A DNA stretch of 16,641 bases from Candidatus Aenigmatarchaeota archaeon (GTDB lineage: Archaea > Aenigmatarchaeota > Aenigmatarchaeia > GW2011-AR5), in contig JACQNW010000115.1 of the NCBI GenBank assembly GCA_016202845.1, positions 1-16,641 of the forward strand, given 5' to 3'. The position numbers and the translations under genes were made by a program. The notes under the pieces were generated by a model. The model was not told the DNA's origin and searched no databases. It saw nothing but the letters and a program-made list of their open reading frames with translations. Of the stretch, positions 1 to 6,599 are shown in pieces; position 1 is the first letter of the stretch, and each line of letters opens with the position of its first letter.

Positions 1-34
1 ACTTAATATTCAGGTATTACACAAATTGGTCACA
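1..34 (+). repeat. Left arm of a 34-bp perfect inverted repeat
   Basis: This arm begins acttaatatt and is the exact reverse complement of 2968-3001. It ends where the match breaks at base 35. The match starts at the first base of the window, so the true repeat may extend further left. The two arms enclose metG and vapBC. It could be a terminal inverted repeat, a recombination site, or an assembly-end artefact; the sequence alone does not decide. Confidence 0.9.
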
Positions 35-41
35 TATAGTA

Positions 42-95
42 AACCAAGTTATAATATCCAGATTCTTTACTTGGTTAACTATAAATTTGGATATT
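42..95 (+). other. Interleaved inverted repeats with pseudoknot-like topology
   Basis: Two perfect 8-base complementary pairs are interleaved. AACCAAGT at 42-49 pairs with ACTTGGTT at 69-76, and AATATCCA at 53-60 pairs with TGGATATT at 88-95. The order A-B-A'-B' is that of an H-type pseudoknot if transcribed, or of nested protein sites in DNA. It lies upstream of the metG TATA box, so it is probably not in the metG leader. Chance in AT-rich DNA is possible. Confidence 0.35.
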
Positions 96-169
96 CTGTT
101 TCACTATTTTGAGATTGTATATCAATATCTGTCATACCCACGCACTTCTTATTACTATGTAATCTTAAT

Positions 170-177
170 CTATAAAT
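170..177 (+). promoter_or_regulatory. Probable TATA box for metG
   Basis: An AT-rich box (CTATAAAT) is centred about 42 bases before the GTG at 216. A start of transcription about 25 bases downstream would give a short leader that just contains the ribosome binding site at 202-208. Confidence 0.45.
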
Positions 178-201
178 TAGATATAAGTATAACATTATAG
201 T

Positions 202-208
202 AGGTGAT
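202..208 (+). promoter_or_regulatory. Ribosome binding site deciding the metG start
   Basis: AGGTGAT lies seven bases before GTG at 216. The in-frame GTG at 204 lies inside this site, so initiation there would waste it. The same AGGTGA type precedes the genes at 6339, 7963 (AGGTGG) and 16198 (AGGTGG). Confidence 0.6.
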
Positions 209-215
209 TCAATTC

Positions 216-2225
216 GTGGATTTCAATAAGAAAGTAACTGTTACATCTGCCACGCCGTATGTAAATGGCGTGAAACACTTAGGCAATATCATAGGTTCAA
301 TGCTGCCGGCTGATATTTTTCACAGATTTTTAGACCTTTTTGGGGTGGAAAATATATATATATGCGGCACAGACGATCACGGAACTGCCGTAGAAATTAG
401 CGCAGCAGCCGAAGGCCTTGCCCCAAGGGACTTTGCAAACAAATACAATGCGATACAGAAAGAGATTTACAAGCAGTGGCACTTTGATTTTACACACTTC
501 GGCTTCTCTTCTTCGCAGACGCATCATGCCATGACAAAAACCTTTTTCGAGGCCATATACAAAAATGGCTACATAAAAAAGGATTTCATAATTCTTCCTT
601 ACTGCACTTCATGCAAGCGGTTTCTTCCGGACAGATATATAATAGGAAAATGCCCAAAATGCGGATATGATTCAGCTCGCGGAGATCAGTGTGAAAAATG
701 TTCTTCCCTCCTGGATCCTAAAGATCTCGTAGAGCCTTCATGTTCGATATGCAAGAATAACCAGATTGAGTTCAAGAAAGAGAATCATCTTTTTTTGGAC
801 CTGTCGATGCTGGAAGCAAAATTGAAACAATGGGTTGACCAGAAAGACTGGCCTGTTTCAACCAAGCAGATAGCTCTTGGGTGGTTGAAAGAGGGATTGA
901 ATCCGAGATGCATTACCAGGAATATAGACTGGGGTGTTAAAGTCCCGTTGGAAGGTTATGAGCATCTTGTTTTCTACGTCTGGTTTGACGCATGCCTTGG
1001 ATATGTGTCAATGACAAAAGACGGGGAAGTTGCCGGAAAGCTTAAGGACTGGAAAAAGTGGTGGACAGATTCCACTATAGTTCATTTCATTGGCAAAGAT
1101 AATGTGCCTTTCCACACTATATTCTGGCCGGGTCAGATTATGGCTTCACATAACAAAGATGACAAATTCCCGGATTTATCCCTTCCAGGTTATGTAATCG
1201 GTTATGATTATCTGAACTGGGGAGGGCAGAAGTTCTCTACTTCAAAAGGCATCGGATTATTTTCGGACGAAGCCCTGCACATTTTCCCGATAGATTACTG
1301 GAGGTATTATTTGTCATCCATATTGCCGGAAACAAAAGACTCTAATTTCGACTGGGATGATTTTGCAGCACGCATAAACAACGAGCTTATTGCAAATTAC
1401 GGCAATCTTTTCTACAGGGTGACAAAATTTATTGAAGCAAACTTTTCTTCCCGCATTCCAGACACTGACAAGCTCGGCCCTGCCGAGCGTCTGCTGAAAG
1501 AAAATCTCGGAAAAACTGCTGATAAGGTGATGGGATATGTTGAAAACTTCAAGCTGAGAGACGCTTTAAAGGAAGTCTTCGGTCTTGCTTCTCAGGTCAA
1601 CAAATATTTTCAGGATTCTAAGCCCTGGGAGCAGCCGCAAAGCGCAGAAACCGCTAAAGTTATGTATGTCTGTGCAAATATGTTGAGAAGCATATCCATA
1701 ATGCTTTACCCTTATGTGCCTGTTTCATCAAAAAAGGCGCTTGATGCATTGGGTGCAGAATTGGACTGGTCTGACATAAAAGAATTCACGCTCAAGCCAG
1801 GAACAGAAATTAAGTCTCAGATTTTGTTCAGGAAAATAGAAGCTACAGACTTAGACAGAGCCAAGGCTTATCAGAGCAAATATGCAAAAATTTCAGAAAA
1901 GGGTAACGATAACAATATCCCATTCTCGGATTTCACAAAGCTGAACCTTGTGGTAGGGACTGTAGTGGACGTTTCAGATCACCCGGAAGCAGACAAGCTG
2001 TATGTGCTAAAAGTAAATCTTGGTCACGAACAGAGGACGATAATTGCTGGTATAAAACACAAGTACAAAAAGGAAGAACTCCTAAACAGACAGATAATTG
2101 TCGTGGAAAATCTTGAGCCAAAGGAGCTTCGCGGTGTGCGCAGCTACGGGATGCTTCTTGCTGCAGAAGACGGCACAATAATTTCTCCGGAAAAACACGT
2201 AAAGAACGGAACAAGACTGAAATAA
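216..2225 (+). CDS. metG: Methionyl-tRNA synthetase with fused C-terminal tRNA-binding domain
   Basis: This cytoplasmic enzyme charges tRNA-Met with methionine at the cost of ATP. The product is 669 aa from GTG 216. The class I signature HLGN is at residues 21-24 and the KMSKS loop reads KFSTS at 339-343. Between them lie four CxxC pairs (C130/133, C146/149, C159/162, C176/179), the two-zinc-knuckle form seen in archaeal and many bacterial enzymes. An anticodon-binding helical domain follows, then an EMAPII/Trbp111-like OB domain at about 570-669 (LVVGTVVDV, HPEADKLYV, LRGVRSYGML). Some archaea encode that domain as a separate protein; here it is fused. The start at 216 is preferred to GTG 204 because of the ribosome binding site at 202-208. 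The gene is convergent with vapC, 59 bases apart. It appears complete, and its family is certain. Confidence 0.97.
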   Translation: MDFNKKVTVTSATPYVNGVKHLGNIIGSMLPADIFHRFLDLFGVENIYICGTDDHGTAVEISAAAEGLAPRDFANKYNAIQKEIYKQWHFDFTHFGFSSSQTHHAMTKTFFEAIYKNGYIKKDFIILPYCTSCKRFLPDRYIIGKCPKCGYDSARGDQCEKCSSLLDPKDLVEPSCSICKNNQIEFKKENHLFLDLSMLEAKLKQWVDQKDWPVSTKQIALGWLKEGLNPRCITRNIDWGVKVPLEGYEHLVFYVWFDACLGYVSMTKDGEVAGKLKDWKKWWTDSTIVHFIGKDNVPFHTIFWPGQIMASHNKDDKFPDLSLPGYVIGYDYLNWGGQKFSTSKGIGLFSDEALHIFPIDYWRYYLSSILPETKDSNFDWDDFAARINNELIANYGNLFYRVTKFIEANFSSRIPDTDKLGPAERLLKENLGKTADKVMGYVENFKLRDALKEVFGLASQVNKYFQDSKPWEQPQSAETAKVMYVCANMLRSISIMLYPYVPVSSKKALDALGAELDWSDIKEFTLKPGTEIKSQILFRKIEATDLDRAKAYQSKYAKISEKGNDNNIPFSDFTKLNLVVGTVVDVSDHPEADKLYVLKVNLGHEQRTIIAGIKHKYKKEELLNRQIIVVENLEPKELRGVRSYGMLLAAEDGTIISPEKHVKNGTRLK

Positions 2226-2284
2226 TAAATACAGAGAACAATGTCCAAAAGAAAGAAACATGTCTTCAGAAAAATTAGTTACGA

Positions 2285-2686
2285 TCACTGAACGACATTA
2301 ATTTCTTTTATTTTTTTGAAGTCTGAATCAAACGTTGCTATATTTCGGATGTTAAATTTTTCCATCAGAGCCATGCATGTGCAATCAGTAAAGCTGAACT
2401 TCGTTCCTTTTTGGCTCTTGAAGATTTGCCAAGCTTCATGGATGATTGCGTTGTCAATTTTTATTATTTGAATAGTCATTAGCTCTTCGCCTATTTCCAC
2501 AGCAGCTTTTAGTTCTCTTGTTTTAGCAAGTGCGACAGTAAGCGATTCGTCAAAAATATAATCAGAAATTACTGTATTGCCAAAATGGCCTTCGCTAATT
2601 TTTGCCATTATTTTTAAGGCGGTTTCATGGTTTTGGTCGTTATCTATCTTATAGGCTATTATGAGGCTGGTGTCAAGAAAAATCAT
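2285..2686 (-). CDS. vapC: VapC-like PIN-domain toxin
   Basis: The product is a 133-aa PIN-domain protein, expected to be a metal-dependent ribonuclease of a type II toxin-antitoxin pair. Family knowledge gives tRNA or rRNA as usual targets; the target here is unknown. The PIN acidic residues are visible: D5 in MIFLDTS, E47 in FDES, D101 in SFTDC, and D120/D122 in TFDSDF. The ATG at 2686 overlaps the vapB stop as ATGA and has GGGTGGA just upstream, within the end of vapB. An in-frame GTG at 2695 would add three residues but lies inside that ribosome binding site. Antitoxin-first order and the four-base overlap imply translational coupling to vapB. The vapC stop faces the metG stop. Confidence 0.9.
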   Translation of the reverse strand: MIFLDTSLIIAYKIDNDQNHETALKIMAKISEGHFGNTVISDYIFDESLTVALAKTRELKAAVEIGEELMTIQIIKIDNAIIHEAWQIFKSQKGTKFSFTDCTCMALMEKFNIRNIATFDSDFKKIKEINVVQ

Positions 2687-2928
2687 TTTTTCCACCCATA
2701 AAGAGTTTCGTCTATTTCTTCACTCCACCTGACTTTGCCTGCACCAACTTTTATTGGCTTCATGACCAAAATATTTTTTACCTTTTTGGATTTATCTTCG
2801 CTTATCCAGTGCTTCATAGCAAGCGTAATCTCATCGCCAAGCTTTCTGTTTTCTTCGACAGCAAGAGATCTGAATTTTCTGAATGTCTCCTCATCTACAT
2901 CCCGGATAGCTACATTAGTTTTCGTCAT
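2683..2928 (-). CDS. vapB: VapB-like antitoxin with ribbon-helix-helix N-terminus
   Basis: This 81-aa protein begins MTKTNVAIRDVDEETFRKF, a short strand followed by helices as in ribbon-helix-helix DNA-binding proteins. After about residue 50 comes a tail (VRWSEEIDETLYGWKK) suited to wrapping the PIN toxin. By family it should neutralise VapC and repress its own promoter as a dimer. The sequence supports autoregulation: a 15-base dyad at 2936-2950 lies between the start codon and a TATA box at 2950-2957, covering the expected transcription start. The 25-base spacing from TATA to ATG suggests a leaderless message. The exact antitoxin family is not assigned. Confidence 0.85.
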   Translation of the reverse strand: MTKTNVAIRDVDEETFRKFRSLAVEENRKLGDEITLAMKHWISEDKSKKVKNILVMKPIKVGAGKVRWSEEIDETLYGWKK

Positions 2929-2935
2929 GTGTATA

Positions 2936-2950
2936 ACTTGTTTAACAAGT
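2936..2950 (-). promoter_or_regulatory. Probable vapB operator dyad
   Basis: ACTTGTT-T-AACAAGT is a perfect 7-base inverted repeat around a single base. It sits between the vapB start and its TATA box, over the predicted transcription start, where a bound antitoxin would block transcription. Confidence 0.65.
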
Positions 2951-2957
2951 ATATAAA
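2950..2957 (-). promoter_or_regulatory. TATA box of vapBC
   Basis: Reads TTTATATA on the minus strand, the archaeal consensus, centred about 25 bases before the vapB ATG. This spacing predicts a leaderless transcript. Confidence 0.7.
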
Positions 2958-2961
2958 GTTA

Positions 2962-2981
2962 ACAAATTGTGACCAATTTGT
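2962..2981. promoter_or_regulatory. Dyad upstream of the vapBC promoter
   Basis: ACAAATTG-TGAC-CAATTTGT is a perfect 8-base dyad with a 4-base centre. Its right arm lies inside the 34-bp inverted repeat and most of its left arm lies outside. It could bind a regulator or a recombinase. Only the right end of the element has the full dyad. Confidence 0.5.
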
Positions 2982-3001
2982 GTAATACCTGAATATTAAG
3001 T
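2968..3001 (-). repeat. Right arm of the 34-bp perfect inverted repeat
   Basis: Exact reverse complement of bases 1-34. It lies between the vapBC promoter and the stop of the next minus-strand gene. I saw no third copy in the window. Confidence 0.9.
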
Positions 3002-3004
3002 TGG

Positions 3005-3340
3005 TCAGCTATAAAACATCTGCGGATTTTTCGCAGCATCGCGCATAAACATTTCTTTTGCTTTGCCTATAGTAGCGCACACGCGCAAGCGATCGCCCCA
3101 CATTAGTCCAGTTTCTGTTTCTAAAGAAGCAACGTAGCCTGCATCGTCTAATCCTGATCCATTAAGCGTTAGGTCTGATGCGTTATAAATGCCTAAATTT
3201 GCCAAAGGTCTCCGAGAGCTAAACCCAGTGACATGCATGCCATAATTATTGGCACCTGGAGAGACAGCTACATTATCTCTTCTGTCCAATGGATACGAAA
3301 TTCCCTCTGTAGGACTTAGGATTCTTACAATAGTTGCCAC
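3005..3340 (-). CDS. Hypothetical protein, 111 aa
   Basis: I do not recognise this protein. From GTG 3340 it is 111 aa, beginning MATIVRILSPTEGISYP, with no signal peptide, membrane segment or Cys cluster; its only Cys is near residue 88. The middle is rich in Gly, Asn and Ser (SPGANNYGMHV, LTLNGSGLDDAGYV), suggesting a small beta-rich fold. The 3340 start is chosen because AGGTG lies six bases upstream; an in-frame GTG at 3349 would fall inside that site. A TTTAAATA box at 3374-3381 fits a short leader containing the ribosome binding site. It stops four bases beyond the 34-bp repeat and is divergent from the gene at 3458. Confidence 0.65.
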   Translation of the reverse strand: MATIVRILSPTEGISYPLDRRDNVAVSPGANNYGMHVTGFSSRRPLANLGIYNASDLTLNGSGLDDAGYVASLETETGLMWGDRLRVCATIGKAKEMFMRDAAKNPQMFYS

Positions 3341-3373
3341 ACAAAACACCTAACATTACTATGGACTTCCTAC

Positions 3374-3381
3374 TATTTAAA
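3374..3381 (-). promoter_or_regulatory. TATA box for the gene at 3340
   Basis: TTTAAATA on the minus strand, about 37 bases before GTG 3340, predicting a leader of about 12 bases that starts at the AGGTG site. Confidence 0.6.
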
Positions 3382-3424
3382 GGTATCTATTTTAACTACT
3401 TATAAGTAACATAAATTAGTTAGC

Positions 3425-3432
3425 TTTAAATA
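3425..3432 (+). promoter_or_regulatory. TATA box for the gene pair at 3458
   Basis: TTTAAATA centred about 29 bases before ATG 3458. No ribosome binding site precedes that ATG, so the message is probably leaderless or nearly so. Confidence 0.65.
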
Positions 3433-3457
3433 CAGGCTTAGGCATAATAAATATTAT

Positions 3458-4003
3458 ATGAACTACAGCCAGGCAAAGAAAGCCATTGTAGAAGGAAGGC
3501 GCGTCTATAGCCAGACATTGGGAAGGTATCCGGCAGGTGTTGTTTTCTCAATTTCAAAGCCAGGGATAATGAACAGGCTCTTTTCAACTCCGTATGTCAG
3601 AGCGCACACAGACAGGCATGACAGGGCTGCTGTAAAAGACGCATTGAATGAGTTAGGAGAAGCTTCGTTATCTGCTTACGGAGCCTTCATGAAATCGCTT
3701 GAAAAGAAAGGTGTTGATGAAGCTGTTATTATTGCTTATGCAACAGGTGTAGATGACGACCCGCATGTGATGGAAGTTCTTGACAGGCATTATGCAAGAA
3801 GCGAAGGACGAAAATCCATAACACAAAAACGCATAGATGAAATAAAATATAAAAGAACTGTTGACGCAAGAGAAAGAGCATGGCTCCAAAATTCATTACA
3901 AGATCTTGATACTTATGGCACTTCCTGGGAGCGCATTGCAGGAGAAATTTATGAAAGGACGCATCCGGCCGAATCTTCTAAAAAACTGCTTGATGGTGAA
4001 TAA
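3458..4003 (+). CDS. Hypothetical protein, 181 aa
   Basis: I do not recognise this protein. It is 181 aa, mostly helical in appearance, charged, with no Cys, signal peptide or membrane segment, so it is likely cytoplasmic. The N-terminus is MNYSQAKKAIVEGRRVYSQ. There is an acidic patch DDDPH near residue 100 and a basic, Arg-rich C-terminal third (KRIDEIKYKR, RERAW). It is first in a two-gene unit: the next gene starts one base after its stop and uses a GGTGA ribosome binding site inside this gene's last codons. This indicates co-translation and probably a joint function. Confidence 0.7.
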   Translation: MNYSQAKKAIVEGRRVYSQTLGRYPAGVVFSISKPGIMNRLFSTPYVRAHTDRHDRAAVKDALNELGEASLSAYGAFMKSLEKKGVDEAVIIAYATGVDDDPHVMEVLDRHYARSEGRKSITQKRIDEIKYKRTVDARERAWLQNSLQDLDTYGTSWERIAGEIYERTHPAESSKKLLDGE

Positions 4004-4004
4004 T

Positions 4005-4814
4005 ATGCCATCAGCCAAAGAAATCGCAAAATTATTGAGAGAAAAAGGCGGCTTTGAGCTGTCGCTTCATGGAGGCGGTAGGCAGGACCTTAATGATTAC
4101 AAAGAGCCAGGCTCTGATGCTTACGTAAGGGCCATGAAAGGGTTGAAGGGTTACAGAGGTCTCGGTTGTGATATGCCAATGCAAAAATTGGTACATACTT
4201 ATTCAAGAGAACTTCCAAATGCGAGAGGAACAGCAGGATTTTACAAATGGCCGTTTGTTTTAGTCTTGTATGGAAATCTTAGAAAGTTAGAAGAGGAAGA
4301 AGTCAAAAGGCCTCCTATAAAAAGAATAGTTAGAAGGCCATGGATTGCAGGATTTTTTGGAAAGACACATGAAATTTCTGAGGAACAAGAATCTGAAGTA
4401 AGGCAATATTTCAGAAATATGAGGCTGAATGAAATTACAGATTGCAATTCTGAAAATCCCGCATGGTTTGCAATGCTTCCTATAAATAATGATGTTCCAG
4501 ACGGTGGAGGCAGGAGAGGTGGTTTGCCTTTATTGACTTTAGTTTCAGAAAAAGGTCCAATACATTCTGCATTGGACTTCATATACGGAAACCCCGGACA
4601 ATACTATGATTTAGCAAGGGAGGTTGTCCCAAGAAGCGAATTTCCAAATGCAAATGCCCACATAATAGACAAGGCAGAGCCTACAAATGAAATTTTATTC
4701 GCAAACGCCTCTGAAATGAGGGAAACGGCTGAAAGAGCAGGATATCTGTATAATTTTGAGGACTATGTTAGATTATATAACAGCGCTGCATCAATAAGGG
4801 TTCGTGTCAAGTAA
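4005..4814 (+). CDS. Hypothetical protein, 269 aa
   Basis: I do not recognise this protein. ATG 4005 is chosen because GGTGA lies five bases upstream; the open frame extends left to 3861 but only as a shadow of the preceding gene. The product is 269 aa and soluble. A strongly basic stretch (KRPPIKRIVRRPW) lies near residues 100-112, and a Gly/Arg loop (DGGGRRGG) lies near 165-173. The second half holds LPLLTLVSEKGPIHSALDF and a tail ending ASIRVRVK. The basic patches would allow nucleic acid binding, but nothing proves it. Its last eight bases overlap the end of the convergent lipoprotein gene at 4807. Confidence 0.75.
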   Translation: MPSAKEIAKLLREKGGFELSLHGGGRQDLNDYKEPGSDAYVRAMKGLKGYRGLGCDMPMQKLVHTYSRELPNARGTAGFYKWPFVLVLYGNLRKLEEEEVKRPPIKRIVRRPWIAGFFGKTHEISEEQESEVRQYFRNMRLNEITDCNSENPAWFAMLPINNDVPDGGGRRGGLPLLTLVSEKGPIHSALDFIYGNPGQYYDLAREVVPRSEFPNANAHIIDKAEPTNEILFANASEMRETAERAGYLYNFEDYVRLYNSAASIRVRVK

Positions 4815-5688
4815 CAATATCAAAGCCCTTCCCATCTGTTGTAATGACGATATTCCCGTTCAGGTCTGTCCTGTAAATATCAATTTTTCTTTTCTCAAGC
4901 TTCTCTATCGTCTCGGCATGCGGATGGCCGTATTGATTATTAGCAGAAACACCAATAGTAGCTGCTTCAGGGGAGACAGCATCAAGAAAATCATCAGACG
5001 TAGAGCTGCGCGAACCATGATGCCCTACAGAAAGAATATCTGCATCCAAATTCATGCTATTTTCTAGCATATCTTCTTCGCATGCCTTTTCACAGTCGCC
5101 TGTGAAAAGCATTGAAAATTCGCCATATGTCAGCTTCATCACAATGCTGTTGTCGTTCTCGTCAGAAAAATAAAAAGAAGAATTGACGCCTTTGGCGTCT
5201 GTCACACCTGGCGATAATATTTCTATCGAAACTCCATTGTCCAACGTTATTTTATCACCTCTTTTAACGACAACAAAGTTTTCTTTTTTTGCTCTTGAAA
5301 TAAAGTCAGAAAAAGCCTTTGTATTGTATTGAGAGCCGCTGTCCAAAACATTAATAACATTCATCTTATCCAGAATATCGATCATCCCGCCCATATGATC
5401 AACATGGTGGTGGCTTGGGATAAGCGTCAGATTGATCAGGTTGTATTTTGAAATATAATTGATGACTGTTATGCTGTCTTTCCTGTCTCCTGCATCATAC
5501 AGTACGTCTGTTCCTGAAGTGTCAATAAATAACGCATTGCTGCTGACGCTGATTGCATGGATTGTTATATTCCCAGTTGCATTAAATTCATTTGAATTTT
5601 TTGATGAAACTTCTTTTTTTGCAGCAAAACCAGTGCATCCTGAAACAGCGATAAGAGAAATAAACAGCAGGATAATTGCATATTTCAT
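4807..5688 (-). CDS. Exported ComEC-like metallo-beta-lactamase-fold lipoprotein
   Basis: This 293-aa protein starts with a lipoprotein signal (MKYAIILLFISLIAVSGC), with the lipobox Cys at residue 18, so it should be anchored outside the membrane. The rest is an MBL-fold hydrolase like the C-terminal domain of the DNA-uptake protein ComEC/Rec2. It has the metal motif HHHVDHMGG at 93-101 (H93, H95, D97, H98), FTGD at 195-198, GHHGS at 222-226 (the ComEC-type motif), and HPH at 255-257. By family it could be a phosphodiesterase or nuclease acting on extracellular DNA or nucleotides; the substrate is an inference. The ATG lies about 25 bases from the shared promoter at 5709-5718. A ribonuclease or lactonase role is less likely given GHHGS. 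Confidence 0.85.
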   Translation of the reverse strand: MKYAIILLFISLIAVSGCTGFAAKKEVSSKNSNEFNATGNITIHAISVSSNALFIDTSGTDVLYDAGDRKDSITVINYISKYNLINLTLIPSHHHVDHMGGMIDILDKMNVINVLDSGSQYNTKAFSDFISRAKKENFVVVKRGDKITLDNGVSIEILSPGVTDAKGVNSSFYFSDENDNSIVMKLTYGEFSMLFTGDCEKACEEDMLENSMNLDADILSVGHHGSRSSTSDDFLDAVSPEAATIGVSANNQYGHPHAETIEKLEKRKIDIYRTDLNGNIVITTDGKGFDIVT

Positions 5689-5708
5689 TTCATTATTTTG
5701 TTAATCAT

Positions 5709-5718
5709 CTATAAAAAA
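5709..5718. promoter_or_regulatory. Shared bidirectional TATA element
   Basis: The plus strand reads CTATAAAAAA and the minus strand TTTTTTATAG. Its centre, near 5713, is about 25 bases from both divergent start codons (5688 and 5739). Neither gene has a ribosome binding site, so both messages are probably leaderless and fired from one AT-rich element. Confidence 0.6.
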
Positions 5719-5738
5719 ACTCTTCTACTATTAAAAGC

Positions 5739-6338
5739 ATGGAGTACGAGTTTGATGGAAATACGCTAAAAATTGACAAAGAGCTTTCAGACCTTGACAA
5801 TTTTGTCATTGAATTCGTTAAACTGCTTGACAAATGCAATATAAAATATGTCATAATTTCAGGTTATCCAGCTATCTTCTTCGGCCGCAGCCGGGCGACA
5901 GAAGACGTTGATATGTTTATAGAGAAAATTCCAAAAGAAAAATTTCTGGAATTATGGGAAGCCTCTAAAAAGGACTTCGATTGCATTATTACTTCAGACC
6001 CAGATGACGCCTATAATTATCTTGCAGAAAACATGGCAATTAGATTTGCAGGAAAAGGATTTTTCGAGCCTAATATGGAGATAAAATTTGCTGATGACGA
6101 AACAGACTTTTACAGCATGAAAAATTTAATAGAAGTTAAATGCAGCGGCAGTGTTATCAAAATGTCGCCATTTGAAATGAACATAGCTTATAAGCTTTTT
6201 ATGGGTTCTGAAAAAGATATAGAAGATGCAAAGCATCTTTACAAAGTGCTGAAAGAAATTATAAACAAGAATGAGCTAAATGTTTTGTTTTTAAAGCTTC
6301 GAGTTAAAAAAGAAATAATAAGCAAATTAGGTGATTAG
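5739..6338 (+). CDS. AbiEii/DUF6036-like nucleotidyltransferase
   Basis: This 199-aa protein has the nucleotidyltransferase signature in the form SGYPAIFFGRSRATEDVD: Gly-Tyr at residues 42-43 and the metal-binding pair D56/D58. A third carboxylate is probably E114 in NMEIKF. The C-terminal half has PFEMNIAYKLFMG and KDIEDAKHLY (about 144-168), typical of AbiEii-like and DUF6036 nucleotidyltransferases. Known relatives act as toxins or antitoxins that transfer nucleotides to RNA or protein. It is followed without a gap by a 66-aa gene whose AGGTGA ribosome binding site lies in its last codons, so the two probably form a TA-like unit. No AbiEi-type regulator is present. Which partner is toxic cannot be told from the sequence. 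Confidence 0.8.
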   Translation: MEYEFDGNTLKIDKELSDLDNFVIEFVKLLDKCNIKYVIISGYPAIFFGRSRATEDVDMFIEKIPKEKFLELWEASKKDFDCIITSDPDDAYNYLAENMAIRFAGKGFFEPNMEIKFADDETDFYSMKNLIEVKCSGSVIKMSPFEMNIAYKLFMGSEKDIEDAKHLYKVLKEIINKNELNVLFLKLRVKKEIISKLGD

Positions 6339-6539
6339 ATGCGTGCCGAAGATATAAACATAGACATAGAAAAACTTAAAGATCGCCAGAAAAAAAATGC
6401 CGAAGACCGCCTGAAGTTTATAGAAATGTATGCCGAATGGGTAAGGAAAAATTCTAATGCAACATGGTCAAAACAGCAGAATATGCTTATTAATTCCCAG
6501 ATTCGTTCTGCAAAGCAGTGGGCGAAAAAGAAAGAATAA
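6339..6539 (+). CDS. Small partner of the nucleotidyltransferase, 66 aa
   Basis: This small, charged, helical protein reads MRAEDINIDIEKLKDRQKK at its start, then RLKFIEMYAEWVRKN and WSKQQNMLINSQIRSAKQW. I do not recognise a named family, though the WSKQQNxLINSQIRSA segment looks like a conserved core. ATG 6339 follows the upstream stop directly (TAGATG) and has AGGTGA four bases earlier, so it is translationally coupled to the nucleotidyltransferase. By analogy with MntA-HepT and AbiE pairs it may be a partner, substrate or antitoxin; this is inferred from context only. The nucleotidyltransferase promoter at 5709-5718 should serve both. Confidence 0.75.
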   Translation: MRAEDINIDIEKLKDRQKKNAEDRLKFIEMYAEWVRKNSNATWSKQQNMLINSQIRSAKQWAKKKE

Positions 6540-6570
6540 AGGCCCTTTTCTGATATGCTGTTCTAAATTC

Positions 6571-6580
6571 TTAATATATA
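6571..6580 (+). promoter_or_regulatory. TATA box for the 438-aa secreted protein
   Basis: TTAATATATA centred about 25 bases before ATG 6600, with no ribosome binding site between, suggesting a leaderless transcript. Confidence 0.6.
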
Positions 6581-6599
6581 GCCCAAACCACATAAATTT

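Noticed and set aside
35..203. tRNA or rRNA gene in the gene-free left end
   Set aside because: No cloverleaf, TPsiC-like sequence or conserved rRNA segment is visible; the region is AT-rich with only the repeats and a TATA box.
204..215. GTG 204 as the metG start
   Set aside because: It lies inside the AGGTGAT ribosome binding site that fits GTG 216, and the synthetase family begins near the 216 start.
3861..4004. Upstream extension of the 269-aa gene to an ATG at 3861
   Set aside because: It overlaps the 181-aa gene by about 140 bases, and GGTGA five bases before ATG 4005 marks the real start.
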